Below are positions 37,258 through 45,869 of a DNA stretch of 59,452 bases, in pieces. The DNA is from Planctomycetota bacterium (GTDB taxonomy: Bacteria; Planctomycetota; UBA11346). Location: the NCBI GenBank assembly GCA_025055595.1, contig JANWWU010000013.1, forward strand, positions 1 through 59,452, in the 5' to 3' direction. Both the position numbers and the translations under genes were made by a program. The notes beneath the pieces were generated by a model. The model was given only the letters and a program-made list of their open reading frames with translations, did no database searches and was not told the DNA's origin. The number at the start of each line of letters is the position of its first letter. Position 1 is the stretch's first letter.

Positions 37258-39513
37258 TCAGCCGGCGAGCAGAGGCGCGAGTTCATCGGACTTCGCCTTG
37301 GCAGCGGCCCACTGCTGATCGATGATCAGCAGCTGCTTGCGCTTGGCCTCCTCGGGATCGGGCTGCCCGCCCTCGAGCAGGTGTACCGGCAGATCGAGGT
37401 CTGGGGTGTTCTTGATCGCCGACTCGAGGTCGTCGGCATGCGACTTGAAGTCGGCGATCAGCGCCGTGATCACAGCTTTGTAGTAGTTGCCGAGCGTGGC
37501 GGCGAGGCGATCGCAGCTGGCCTGGAAGTGCTTGGTGAAGGTGGCGATCAGGTCGTTCTTGAAGGCCTCCTCGATCGCCGGCGTCCAGGCCGGTTCGAAC
37601 CCCTGGGGGTGGATCGGCGTGCTGCGCAGCGTCCAGGTCTCCTCGTCGGCGCGCAGCCTGGTCAGCACCGCGACATTCTGCCGGGCGGTGGCGATCGCCG
37701 TGCGCAGCGGACCGGTGAGGTCCTTGGACGAGCAGGCCCCGATCTGGTCGAGGATGACATCGACCTTCGACTGCTTGACCTGCTGGTCGATCAGAGCCTG
37801 GACATTGCCGACGATCGTCTGCGAGGTCAGCTCGACGAACTTGTCGGAGATGAACTGCTTGCAGTAGTCGATCCAGTGCTGCTTGATGCCGGCCGGGGTC
37901 TGCAGCTTGGCGGCGGATCCGGTGAAGGCGATCTGCTTGGCGGGATCGGCCATCGGGATCTTCTTGATGTTGCCGATCAGGTTGGCGACCGCGGGCTTGA
38001 GCTGGCTCTGCACCGCCTGGCCGATCATCGCCGGCAGCGCATTGGCGAGGCCGACGAGGTTGACTTCGAAGGCCTGCTGGGTCTTGATGATGAAGTCGCG
38101 CATCTCGCCGATCGCCGAGGTCTTGCGGCTCTTCGCCTGCTGCAGCAGCTGGTCGTTGCGCGCCAACAGCATGTGGGCGGCATCGAGCGCCACCTGGCAG
38201 TTGATCCGGATGTCGCGCAGGCGTTCGAAGGCCAGCTGCTCCTGCAGGTACTTGAGGATCGCCTCGCGGACGACGCTGATGCCGCGCCCGGTCAGCGCGT
38301 CCTCGGCGATCTTGCGCCACGGCTGGTCGACATGGTTGCCCATCATCCGCAGCTTGCTGGCGCAGCTCGCCATCAAGGCGTCATAGGCCTGCTGATTGCC
38401 GCGCAGGCGATGGATGTCGAAGAGCGCGACCGTCGCATAGAGGTTGCGCGAGTTCAGGCCGTTCTTGTCGATTTCGGCCGCGATCTGGTCGCGCAGCAGC
38501 GATTCGAGCTCCTGCTTGGTGAAGTTCTTCTCCTCATTGGCGTCGAAGCGGTTGATGATGTAGAACATCTTGTTGGCGATGTTGCCGCGATTGGCCTCCG
38601 ACATCTCGTTGATGATGTCGATGTAGCTCATCGTGAAGCCCTGCGGCGGCAGGACATTGACGACGAGGTCGGCTTCGGTCAGGTAGTCGAGGGTGACCTG
38701 ACGGGCGTAGGCGTTGGTCGAGTCGATGCCCGGCAGATCGACGATCTGAATGTTTTTCTCTTCAAAAAGCTCGTGACGCTTGTGGATGAACACCTGGTCG
38801 ATCATGAACAGGTGGCCGAGCCCGCCCTGATGCTGATCGTAGGTCAGGTAGATGTGCGCGTTCTTGAGCTCGTCCTCGATGATCGTGCCGCAGCGGCCGG
38901 CGTACTTGTCGATGTAGTGCAGGAACTCCTCGAGCTCGCTCACGTACTTCGCGGCTTTGCCCTTGTCGAACTCCTTGCGCAGGGCCTCGGGCAGGCTCTC
39001 GTCCTGATGCGCCTTCGACATCCAGGCGATCGTTTCGCGGATGATGCCGAGCAGCTGCTCGCTGGAGGCGCCGCGGGCCTTGGCGTCGAACTGCTTGAAG
39101 GCGTTGCGGTAGCGCTTCTGGTGGAAGACGACCTGCCGGATCGCGACATCGCGCGGGAAGTACTTGACGCGGACCAGCTCGCGGCCGCCGAAGGGACCGG
39201 TGAGAATGGTGATCGAGAGCGTGCACTCGCCGGCCGCCGTCGGCAGCAGATCCGGCACCCCGACAAGCGCGTTGATCACCGTCGACTTGCCGGCCGAGAA
39301 GCCGCCGGCGAAGCAGAGCTTGTAGTGGTCCTTGGCGAGCAGGAGCTCGGCCTTGCGCAGGGCGTCCTTGACGCCGGCAGCGTGATACTCCGCGCTGCCC
39401 GGGAAGGCGTGCGCCTTGCACTGCTCGCTGATCGTCAGGTCGAGCTGCTTGGCGGCGGCCAACAGGCTCGCCGCCAGGCTCTTGGCGTGGGGGAAACGGG
39501 CGGGATCAGGCAT
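37258..39513 (-). CDS. dynamin-family GTPase
   Basis: A 751-residue large GTPase. The G domain has G1 GGFSAGKSTVINAL (about 76), a G2-like Thr in GECTLSITIL, G3 VDLPGIDS (about 261) and G4 NRFD (about 320). A long helical C-terminal region (about 400-751) is consistent with the stalk and paddle of bacterial dynamin-like proteins, which remodel membranes. No TM helix is obvious. GAGG lies five bases before the ATG at 39513; the upstream extension of the frame (to 40455) overlaps the kinase gene and is rejected. It follows the pseudokinase gene by 44 bases in the ten-gene operon. Confidence 0.88.
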   Translation of the reverse strand: MPDPARFPHAKSLAASLLAAAKQLDLTISEQCKAHAFPGSAEYHAAGVKDALRKAELLLAKDHYKLCFAGGFSAGKSTVINALVGVPDLLPTAAGECTLSITILTGPFGGRELVRVKYFPRDVAIRQVVFHQKRYRNAFKQFDAKARGASSEQLLGIIRETIAWMSKAHQDESLPEALRKEFDKGKAAKYVSELEEFLHYIDKYAGRCGTIIEDELKNAHIYLTYDQHQGGLGHLFMIDQVFIHKRHELFEEKNIQIVDLPGIDSTNAYARQVTLDYLTEADLVVNVLPPQGFTMSYIDIINEMSEANRGNIANKMFYIINRFDANEEKNFTKQELESLLRDQIAAEIDKNGLNSRNLYATVALFDIHRLRGNQQAYDALMASCASKLRMMGNHVDQPWRKIAEDALTGRGISVVREAILKYLQEQLAFERLRDIRINCQVALDAAHMLLARNDQLLQQAKSRKTSAIGEMRDFIIKTQQAFEVNLVGLANALPAMIGQAVQSQLKPAVANLIGNIKKIPMADPAKQIAFTGSAAKLQTPAGIKQHWIDYCKQFISDKFVELTSQTIVGNVQALIDQQVKQSKVDVILDQIGACSSKDLTGPLRTAIATARQNVAVLTRLRADEETWTLRSTPIHPQGFEPAWTPAIEEAFKNDLIATFTKHFQASCDRLAATLGNYYKAVITALIADFKSHADDLESAIKNTPDLDLPVHLLEGGQPDPEEAKRKQLLIIDQQWAAAKAKSDELAPLLAG

Positions 39514-39557
39514 GGGAACCTCGGCGATCGTGGTGGCAGGGAACCTGCGCAGCCTGA

Positions 39558-40430
39558 TCAGGCGGCGCTCGGCGCGGCCGCGGGCTTGGGCAGAGCGCCA
39601 CGCAGGGCCTCGATGAAGGCCCTCAGGCTGCTGGGCCGCTGCGCGGGATCGGGGTCGGCGGCCTGTCGGATGGCGGCATCGAGCTGCCGCAGATCGAGGT
39701 GCTGGTGCGGATCGTTGATGCCGGTCAGGCGCAGGCTGCCGCTGCGCACGCGCTGCCGCAGCTCGTCGAGCGAGCGCACCTGCGTATGCAGCAGGCGTCC
39801 CGACAGGACATGGGCGACGAGCAGGCCGGCGGCATAGATATCGACGCTCGGCGTCAGCGCCTTGTCGACAGCCCCGCGCTGCCCCGACTGATAGGCGTCG
39901 ACGAGTTCCGGCGCCATCCAGGGATAGGCATAGCGCAGCAGGCGCTCGGCGTTGATCGCCGACGGCACGTACGCGAAACCGGCGTCGATGATGATCGCCT
40001 GCACCTCGCTGCCCTTGCGGCGCAGCAGCACATTCGAGGGCTTGAGGCAGCCGTGCACCGCCCCGCGCTGGTGCAGGACGGCCAGGCCTTCCAGGGTCTG
40101 CAGCAGCAGCTCGAGCTTCGCGGCCGCGCGCAGCCCGCTCAGCGCGTCGCGGGCGATCGGCTTGGCGTCGATGAAGTCGGTCGAGACGAAGCCGCCGCTC
40201 GCCGGATCGGCGCCGACTTCCTTGTAGCGGACGAGTGCGGGGTGCAGGACATCGCCGACCAGCCGGCTCAGCGAGGCCGTGCTGCGGACGATCGCCTCGT
40301 CGATGACGCGGACCGCCCAGTAGGCGTTGTTGTGGGTGGCCAGCAGCACGGGGCCCATCAGTCCGTTGCCGAGCTGGCGGACGACCTTGTAGGATCCGAT
40401 GCTCGCACCGATGGCAGGTGTGGCAGGCAT
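39558..40430 (-). CDS. Ser/Thr protein kinase-like protein, predicted pseudokinase
   Basis: A 290-residue protein kinase fold and probable first gene of the system. The glycine loop LGNGLMGPV is present (about 22), but the ATP-binding Lys of the VAIK motif is Arg (WAVRVID, about 38-44) and the catalytic HRDxKxxN is HGCLKPSN (about 126-133), losing the catalytic Asp. The DFG region reads DAGF and the APE motif is intact (WMAPEL). Two missing catalytic residues predict no phosphotransfer; it may act as a scaffold or nucleotide sensor. A strong AGGAGG precedes the ATG at 40430. No TM helix is seen. Confidence 0.85.
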   Translation of the reverse strand: MPATPAIGASIGSYKVVRQLGNGLMGPVLLATHNNAYWAVRVIDEAIVRSTASLSRLVGDVLHPALVRYKEVGADPASGGFVSTDFIDAKPIARDALSGLRAAAKLELLLQTLEGLAVLHQRGAVHGCLKPSNVLLRRKGSEVQAIIIDAGFAYVPSAINAERLLRYAYPWMAPELVDAYQSGQRGAVDKALTPSVDIYAAGLLVAHVLSGRLLHTQVRSLDELRQRVRSGSLRLTGINDPHQHLDLRQLDAAIRQAADPDPAQRPSSLRAFIEALRGALPKPAAAPSAA

Positions 40431-40439
40431 GAAACCTCC

Positions 40440-40454
40440 TGGCCTCAGCGGCCA
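40440..40454 (-). promoter_or_regulatory. small inverted repeat upstream of the operon's first gene
   Basis: TGGCC-GCTGA-GGCCA on the minus strand forms a 5-base-pair hairpin ending next to the AGGAGG of the pseudokinase gene. The gap from the upstream thiE stop is only 46 bases, so the system may be transcribed from further upstream, and this may be a minor translational element. Confidence 0.25.
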
Positions 40455-40476
40455 CGGGTGATCGAGGACTTGCACA

Positions 40477-41535
40477 CTACGGCGAACCCTCCCCCTGCAA
40501 GCCGGGATCGCGGCGGGCGTCTGCACCCGACAGAAGAGCAAGCAGTCGACGAACGGCGCGCTCGGGATCGGCCGCGCGGCAGACCGCGCCGGCGACCGCG
40601 ATGCCGTGCGGCAGGCGCGGCAGCAGCGCCGGCAAGCGCTCGGCATCGATGCCGCCGATCGCGTAGCTCGGCACGCGCAGGCTGCCGCGCACGGCATCGA
40701 GCAGCTCGGGTCCGCGACAGGGCTCGTGCGGCTTGCTCGCGGTCGGGAACATCGGGCCGAGCCCGAGGTAATCGGCGTGTCGTTGGCCTTCCGCAGCCTG
40801 CTCGGCGGTGTGCGCCGAGACCCCGATCAGCGCCAAAGGACCGAGGACCGTGCGAGCATCGCGTGGATCGAGGTCGTCCTGGCCGAGGTGGACGCCGTCG
40901 GCGCCGAGGGCGCGCGCGATCGCGACATGATCGTTGACGATGAACAGCGCGCCATGGGCGCGCGCCGCCTCCTGCACGCGCGCCGCCAGCTCGCGGTAGG
41001 CGCGCACCGGCAGCTGCTTGGCGCGCAGCTGCAGGACCTCGGCGCCGCCGCGTGCCGCCGCCGCCGCGACCGCCGGGGGGTCTGCGCACAGCGCGGCGTC
41101 GATCAGCACATACAAGCGACACTGCCACAGGCGCCAGGACGGAACCCGAGCGAGGAGGTCGCGCTCGATGGTGTACAGCCGATAGCGCACGCGCTCGATC
41201 GTCGGCCACCACGGCGCGCTGACGAGCTTGCCGCTTTCCTCCAGGCAGCGCAGGGCCTCGGCGGCACGCGCGGCGTTGGCGCGCAGCAGCGCCGCCAGGC
41301 CGGCGCGCGCCCCTTCGTCGCCGGCCTTCAGCGCGGTGCCGACATCGCCCTCCGTGTCGCGCGCCGCGATCAGCTGCGGCGGCAGCGCCGCGCGCAGCTC
41401 ATGGCGCAGCTCCTTGAGCGCGCGCGCCAGATCCGCCGCGTCGAGCAGGAAGCGCGCCGCGTCCTCGAGGACGCGCAAGCCCTCGGCCGCGCGGTTGGCC
41501 TCGGCGTCGGCGAGGCGCTCCCAGCCGCGTCTCAT
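40477..41535 (-). CDS. thiE: ThiD2-ThiE fusion, thiamine-phosphate synthase
   Basis: A 352-residue fusion. Residues 1-130 match the ThiD2 domain (EANRAAEGLRVLEDAARFLL, LKELRHELR), found in front of ThiE in some bacteria. Residues about 140-340 are ThiE, which couples HMP-pyrophosphate and thiazole phosphate to thiamine phosphate. The ThiE motifs are EVLQLRAKQLPVRAY, FIVNDHVAIARALGADGVHL, IGVSAHT, the substrate loop GPMFPTASKP and YAIGGI. Start ATG overlaps the AI-2E-family permease stop as ATGA. No other thiamine gene is nearby. Confidence 0.92.
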   Translation of the reverse strand: MRRGWERLADAEANRAAEGLRVLEDAARFLLDAADLARALKELRHELRAALPPQLIAARDTEGDVGTALKAGDEGARAGLAALLRANAARAAEALRCLEESGKLVSAPWWPTIERVRYRLYTIERDLLARVPSWRLWQCRLYVLIDAALCADPPAVAAAAARGGAEVLQLRAKQLPVRAYRELAARVQEAARAHGALFIVNDHVAIARALGADGVHLGQDDLDPRDARTVLGPLALIGVSAHTAEQAAEGQRHADYLGLGPMFPTASKPHEPCRGPELLDAVRGSLRVPSYAIGGIDAERLPALLPRLPHGIAVAGAVCRAADPERAVRRLLALLSGADARRDPGLQGEGSP

Positions 41536-43253
41536 GGCGGAGGCGGGCGCGGCGGCTGCACAGCGGCCATTCCCCGCGCGGCCCACGCTTTCATGCGGGG
41601 CCAGAGGTACTCGCGGCCGAGGATGCGCACGGTCGCCGCGATCGGCACGGCGAGGATCAGGCCGAGCACGCCCATCAGCTTGCCGCAGAGGAGCAGGGCG
41701 ATGATCAGCCACACGGGATGCAGCTCGACCTCGCGCCCGAGGACGAGCGGGATCAGGACGGCTTCGGTCGCCTGCACGGCCCCGTAGACGAGCAGCACCA
41801 AGACGAGGTGCAGGGCGCCGGCATCGGGTTGCAGGAGGACCAGGGCGAGCGCCGGCACGATGACGACGATGCCGGCGAGCGGGATCGGGGTGACCAGGCC
41901 GAGCAGGACCCCGAAGAAGATGCCGTAGGGCACCCCGTAGCCGAAGAGCTGCAGGATCAGGAAGCCGAGGACGCCGACCAGGGAGCAGATCAGGCAGATG
42001 ATCAGGCGGCCGCGGAAGAAGGCGGCGACCGCGCGCTCGATCTCGCGGATGATGCGCAGCGTGTCGTCGCGATGCGCCGCCGGGATCAGCGCCTTGATTT
42101 CGCTGCGGATCACCGGCATGGCGAGGATCAGGAAGAAAGCATAGATCGGGATCAGGATCAGATCGAGCAGCACGCCGGCGAAGACGCCGACATTCGCGAA
42201 GGCCTGCTCCGCCCACTCCGCGAGGCGCTGCGGAAAGCGCTCGACGGCATCGCTGATCGCGCTGACGATGCGCGCCAGCCCTTCGGCCATCGCTTCCCCG
42301 CCGAGCAGCATGTCGCCGCCACGCAGCTCGTTCAGCAGCTCGTGCGCGCTCGCGGCTCCGCCGCGCTCGGCGCGCTCGAGCTCCTGGAGCTCGGCCTGCA
42401 GCGCAGTCCGCCGTTCGGCGTCGAGGCGGCTGGAGACGGCCGCGCGCAGACGCTGCACGAGTCCGGGATCGGCGTCGATGGCGAGCCCCCGGTGCGCGCG
42501 CAGCGCCTGCACGACGCGCTGATGCGCCGCGAACCACTCCTCGGCGGCGGCATACAGATGCGGGGCGAGCTCCGGCCGCGCCGCCAGCGCCGCCTGCGCC
42601 GCCGCGGCCGGCGCTGGCCAGGCCGGGTTCCAGCTCGTCGGCGCCTGCGGCGGCGCGTGCGGCGGCAGGGGTCCCGTCAGCAGGGCTTGGAAGCGAGCAC
42701 GGGCCGGTTCGATCTCCGCGACATACACCGCCAGCAGCGCAAGACCGCTGTCATCGACCGCGAGGTGGGTCATCCGCTTGAGCTGGCCCCGTTGCTCCTG
42801 GGCCCAGGCGGAGAGGCGCGCCAGCACCGCCGGGTCATAGAGCCCGTTGCGGTTGAGATCGGTGTAGGGCTCTCCCTCGTTGCGCTGCCCGTCGCCGTTG
42901 AGGTCGGCGAAGGGCTCGCCGCGCACCAGCTGGTTGGCGAGTTCGGCGCCCTGCTTGAACAGCAGCGGCACGAGGACGATCGCGCTGCCGATGACGAGCA
43001 GGGACGCGGCGGTGAAGAGCGCGCTCGCCGCGAGCCAGCGCGCGAAGCCGACGCGGCGCGAGATGAGGTCGACGAGCGGGGTCAGGATGTAGGCGATGAC
43101 GAAGCCGATCGCCAGCGGCACCGCGACGTCGACCACGGCATCGACAATCGGCAGCGTGACCGATGCCGTCTCGCGGATCGCGAAGGAGCACATCGCGACG
43201 GTGGTCGCGATCAGCAGCAGGCGCACCCAGGGGTGGTCGAGCAGCTCGCGCAC
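41532..43253 (-). CDS. AI-2E family transporter-like permease with EF-hand-like insert
   Basis: A 573-residue multi-pass membrane protein of the AI-2E/TqsA/PerM family (about 8 helices). The C-terminal half has the typical KALIPAAHRDDTLRIIREI and the final helices GLVTPIPLAGIVVIVPAL. Members export small molecules or exchange sodium for protons; the substrate here is unknown. After the first helices, residues about 114-138 contain two calcium-loop-like motifs (DLNGDGQRNEGE and DLNRNGLYD), and the extracytoplasmic loop is expanded to about 230 residues. The start is GTG at 43253, just after the Minf_1886 gene; its stop overlaps the thiE start. Confidence 0.85.
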   Translation of the reverse strand: MRELLDHPWVRLLLIATTVAMCSFAIRETASVTLPIVDAVVDVAVPLAIGFVIAYILTPLVDLISRRVGFARWLAASALFTAASLLVIGSAIVLVPLLFKQGAELANQLVRGEPFADLNGDGQRNEGEPYTDLNRNGLYDPAVLARLSAWAQEQRGQLKRMTHLAVDDSGLALLAVYVAEIEPARARFQALLTGPLPPHAPPQAPTSWNPAWPAPAAAAQAALAARPELAPHLYAAAEEWFAAHQRVVQALRAHRGLAIDADPGLVQRLRAAVSSRLDAERRTALQAELQELERAERGGAASAHELLNELRGGDMLLGGEAMAEGLARIVSAISDAVERFPQRLAEWAEQAFANVGVFAGVLLDLILIPIYAFFLILAMPVIRSEIKALIPAAHRDDTLRIIREIERAVAAFFRGRLIICLICSLVGVLGFLILQLFGYGVPYGIFFGVLLGLVTPIPLAGIVVIVPALALVLLQPDAGALHLVLVLLVYGAVQATEAVLIPLVLGREVELHPVWLIIALLLCGKLMGVLGLILAVPIAATVRILGREYLWPRMKAWAARGMAAVQPPRPPPP

Positions 43254-43255
43254 GG

Positions 43256-43678
43256 CTACTCGTGCTTGTCGTCGCGCGCGGCGCTGGCGTGCTGCAGGCG
43301 CCGCCGCACGGCGCTGCGCAGCGCGATCGGCAGCGGCTCGTGCCCGGCGAAATCCTCGATGCGGTCCTCGGGGCGCTTGGTGAACAGGCCGAGCGCGATC
43401 AAGGCGAAGGTGATCGCCCCGATGTCCTCATTGTGCCGGATGCCCCACTGGCGCAGGACGAGGTCGGCGAGGATGCCGTAGCGACGGGCCGCGAGGTCGA
43501 CGGTGCTCGCCAGCAGCTCAGCGGCCGTCAGGTGGCGATCGGGTCCGCTGACCCCCGAGCGGTAGAGCTTGACGCCGTGCTGCAGGGCCTGGGCGACGAA
43601 CTCCAGCGCCTCGCGAGCATAGTGGCTCTCGGCGCCGAGCAGCCGCGACTGCTCGGATTCTCCGCTTGCTGCGCCCAT
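43256..43678 (-). CDS. Minf_1886 family protein
   Basis: A 140-residue protein of the Minf_1886 family, conserved mainly in Planctomycetes, Verrucomicrobia and relatives, with no known function. Family hallmarks are YAREALEFVAQAL, RHLTAAELL, RYGILADLVLRQWGIRHNED and FTKRPEDRIEDF. It is probably cytoplasmic and mostly helical. The ATG at 43678 gives the family-like N-terminus; a TTG about 17 codons earlier is possible. It is followed 2 bases later by the AI-2E-family gene. Confidence 0.85.
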   Translation of the reverse strand: MGAASGESEQSRLLGAESHYAREALEFVAQALQHGVKLYRSGVSGPDRHLTAAELLASTVDLAARRYGILADLVLRQWGIRHNEDIGAITFALIALGLFTKRPEDRIEDFAGHEPLPIALRSAVRRRLQHASAARDDKHE

Positions 43679-43718
43679 GTCGGCATCTTCCGCGATGTCC
43701 AAGAGGAGCAAGGCGAGC

Positions 43719-44588
43719 TCAAGGCCGAACCGTCTGCTGCAGGCGCCAGCGCGGGGGATCGACGGCGAGGACCGTGCGCCGCTCGCCATCGAGGACGATG
43801 CTCGCTGGCAGCGCTGGCACGCGCCAGGCCGCCAGCTCCGGCTCGGCGAGCGCCGCCCAACGCAGCTCGGCCCGGTAGGCGCTGCCAGCGGGCAGCGCCG
43901 ACAGGGGGTCGCTGCCGACGAGGACGATGACGCGCTGCCAGCTTGCGGGCGCGGCCGCGAACAGCTCGTCGAGCCACAGGCGGCTGTCGCCGTCGAGCGC
44001 GGCGACGAAGGCGAGCAGGGTCGGCGCCTCGCGCGTCGCCGGCGGCGAGGCGAGGACGCGGCCAGGCAGCGGCGGGGCCGGCTGCCCGGCCAGGGCATGG
44101 AAGGCGACGCGGGCGCCGGCGCCGAACTCCGGAACGCTCGCATCGAGCCGCTCGGCGAGGGCTTGCGCCTCTGCCGCACGCCCGAGGCGCAGCAAGGCGG
44201 TGACGCGCAGGTTCCGACCCGCGTTGCGGAAGGCTGGCGATGGCAGGGTCTCGAGGCGGTCGAGGTGGCGCAGCGCCTCCTGCGTCGCGGCCTCGTCGCC
44301 GAAGGCCAGCAGCCAGTCGACCAGCCAGTAGAGCGGCTTGTTCTCGTAGCGCGTGCCGCGGCAGGCCTCGAGATCGCGGCGCAGGCGCTCCCCGAAGGCT
44401 GCCTGCGCCGCGCGCCGCCGCTCGGGCGGGGCCAGGGCGAGGGCGCGCAGGTCCTCCTCGAGCGCGCGCACGACGGCCGCGGCCCGTGGATCGTCATCCA
44501 TCGCCGGCGGCGGCAGGGTCGGGCTGCGCGAGGCGGGAGCGCAGCCGAGCAGCAGCGCGAGCGCGACGGCGATCGAGAGCGCACGCAT
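43719..44588 (-). CDS. predicted lipoprotein, possible thioredoxin-like C-terminus
   Basis: A 289-residue protein with a lipoprotein signal (ALLLGCAPAS). Residues about 40-170 are helical and TPR-like. The C-terminal part (about 180-289) has strand patterns that could be a thioredoxin-like fold (RVIVLVGSDPLSALP, VPALPASIVLDGER), but there is no CxxC, so no redox activity is predicted. Not assigned to a family. It lies 4 bases downstream of dtd and 40 bases upstream of the Minf_1886 gene. Confidence 0.65.
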   Translation of the reverse strand: MRALSIAVALALLLGCAPASRSPTLPPPAMDDDPRAAAVVRALEEDLRALALAPPERRRAAQAAFGERLRRDLEACRGTRYENKPLYWLVDWLLAFGDEAATQEALRHLDRLETLPSPAFRNAGRNLRVTALLRLGRAAEAQALAERLDASVPEFGAGARVAFHALAGQPAPPLPGRVLASPPATREAPTLLAFVAALDGDSRLWLDELFAAAPASWQRVIVLVGSDPLSALPAGSAYRAELRWAALAEPELAAWRVPALPASIVLDGERRTVLAVDPPRWRLQQTVRP

Positions 44589-44592
44589 GCCC

Positions 44593-45060
44593 TCAGCCCT
44601 GCGCGGCGGGGCGCCGCGGGCTATCGAGGATGACGGTGAAGGGGCCGTCGTTGAGCAGCTGCACCTGCATCTCGGCGGCGAACACCCCCGTCGGCACGGG
44701 ACGGCCGAGCAGGGCCGCCAGGCGCGCGACGAAGTCCTCGTAGAGCGGCCGCGCGATCTCGGGCGCGGCGGCAGCGAGGAAGTCCGGGCGATGCCCGCGG
44801 CTGGCGTCGGCGAGCAGCGTGAACTGGCTGACGACGAGCGCTTCGCCGGCGATGTCGGGCAGGGCCAGCGCGCAGCGTCCGCGCTCGTCGGGGAAGATGC
44901 GCAGGCGATGCACCTTGTGCGCCAGCCAGGCGCTGTCCTCGGCGCTGTCGCCGCGCGCCACGCCGAGGAAGACGAGCAGCCCGCGGCCGATGCGCGCGAC
45001 TTCCCGATCGGCGATGCGGACGCTCGCCGAGGCGACGCGCTGGACCAGGGCGCGCATCAT
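44593..45060 (-). CDS. dtd: D-aminoacyl-tRNA deacylase
   Basis: A 155-residue DTD that hydrolyses D-aminoacyl-tRNAs (and Gly-tRNA-Ala), protecting translation from mischarging. Diagnostic motifs are SQFTLLAD, with the catalytic-site Ser/Gln, and the C-terminal NDGPFT (usually NxGPxT). The length is normal. Two adjacent ATGs (45060 and 45057) are possible; the metallophosphoesterase stop overlaps them, so translation is coupled. Confidence 0.95.
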   Translation of the reverse strand: MMRALVQRVASASVRIADREVARIGRGLLVFLGVARGDSAEDSAWLAHKVHRLRIFPDERGRCALALPDIAGEALVVSQFTLLADASRGHRPDFLAAAAPEIARPLYEDFVARLAALLGRPVPTGVFAAEMQVQLLNDGPFTVILDSPRRPAAQG

Positions 45061-45812
45061 TCTCCTCGCAGCAGCCGCTCAGCGAAGCGCGGATCGAGCT
45101 CGGGCACCGCGCGCAGGCGCTCGGCCGTGAGCCGCGCATCGTAGGCGACGCGGCGGAAGTAGATGCTGTCGCCGGTGTACAGCGCATAGCAAGCGCGCGG
45201 ATCGCGGTCGCGCGGCTGGCCGACCGAGCCGACATTGATCAGGTACTTGCCGTCGTCGACGCGGAAACCGTCGGGCAGGTCGCTGGCCGGCAGGAAGCAG
45301 TGATCGCTGGTGAAGACCCCGGGACGATGGGTGTGACCGAAGAAGGCGAGGCGCGGCGTACGCGCGAAGCACTCGTCGAGCTTGCGCGGATCGGCTCCCT
45401 CCCAGGTGTCGCTTTCGAGCACGTACTCCATCACCGGATCGCGCGGACTGCCGTGCACGAGCAGGACCTCGCCGAGCTGATGCTGATGCGGCAGACTGCG
45501 CAGCAGGTCCCACAGCGCGGCGCGCTTGGCCGGCGGCTGCTCGTCGATCGCCCGCTTCGTCCAGTCGATCGCGCGCCGTGCCGCGGGATGGAAGCCGAGC
45601 GGGCCGTGGATCAGCGCGTGCTCGTGGTTGCCCATCAGATAGAGCTTGCAGCGCGCCGTCACCAGGTCGATGCAGGCGATCGGCTCGGGGCCGTAGCCGA
45701 CGACATCGCCGAGGCAGAACACGCCGTCGACCGAGCCGAGGGTGGCGATGTCGGCGAACACCGCCTGCAGGGCCGGCAGGTTGCCGTGGATGTCGGAGAT
45801 GAGGGCGAGCAC
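45057..45812 (-). CDS. metallophosphoesterase (YfcE/MJ0936-type)
   Basis: A 251-residue calcineurin-like phosphoesterase with a binuclear metal site: SDIHGN (1st block), GDVVGYGPEP, GNHEHALI, VHGSPRD and GHTHRP. Such single-domain cytoplasmic enzymes cleave phosphodiesters or act as protein phosphatases; the substrate is unknown. The start is GTG at 45812 (MLALISDIHGN fits the family). It overlaps dtd by 4 bases. Confidence 0.9.
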   Translation of the reverse strand: MLALISDIHGNLPALQAVFADIATLGSVDGVFCLGDVVGYGPEPIACIDLVTARCKLYLMGNHEHALIHGPLGFHPAARRAIDWTKRAIDEQPPAKRAALWDLLRSLPHQHQLGEVLLVHGSPRDPVMEYVLESDTWEGADPRKLDECFARTPRLAFFGHTHRPGVFTSDHCFLPASDLPDGFRVDDGKYLINVGSVGQPRDRDPRACYALYTGDSIYFRRVAYDARLTAERLRAVPELDPRFAERLLRGE

Positions 45813-45869
45813 ACGCGCAGTGTCGTGCGCAGCGGCGAGGATCCAGCGCCCGCCCGACGCAGCCGGCGC

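Noticed and set aside
33703-39837. A 2044-codon open frame on the plus strand opposite the Hsp70, GrpE-like and dynamin genes
   Set aside because: It mirrors minus-strand codons, is low in recognisable motifs and overlaps well-supported genes over its whole length. High GC keeps antisense frames open.
39514-40455. Upstream extension of the dynamin-like gene
   Set aside because: It overlaps the kinase gene, has Arg/Pro-rich composition, and a good ribosome-binding site lies at 39513.
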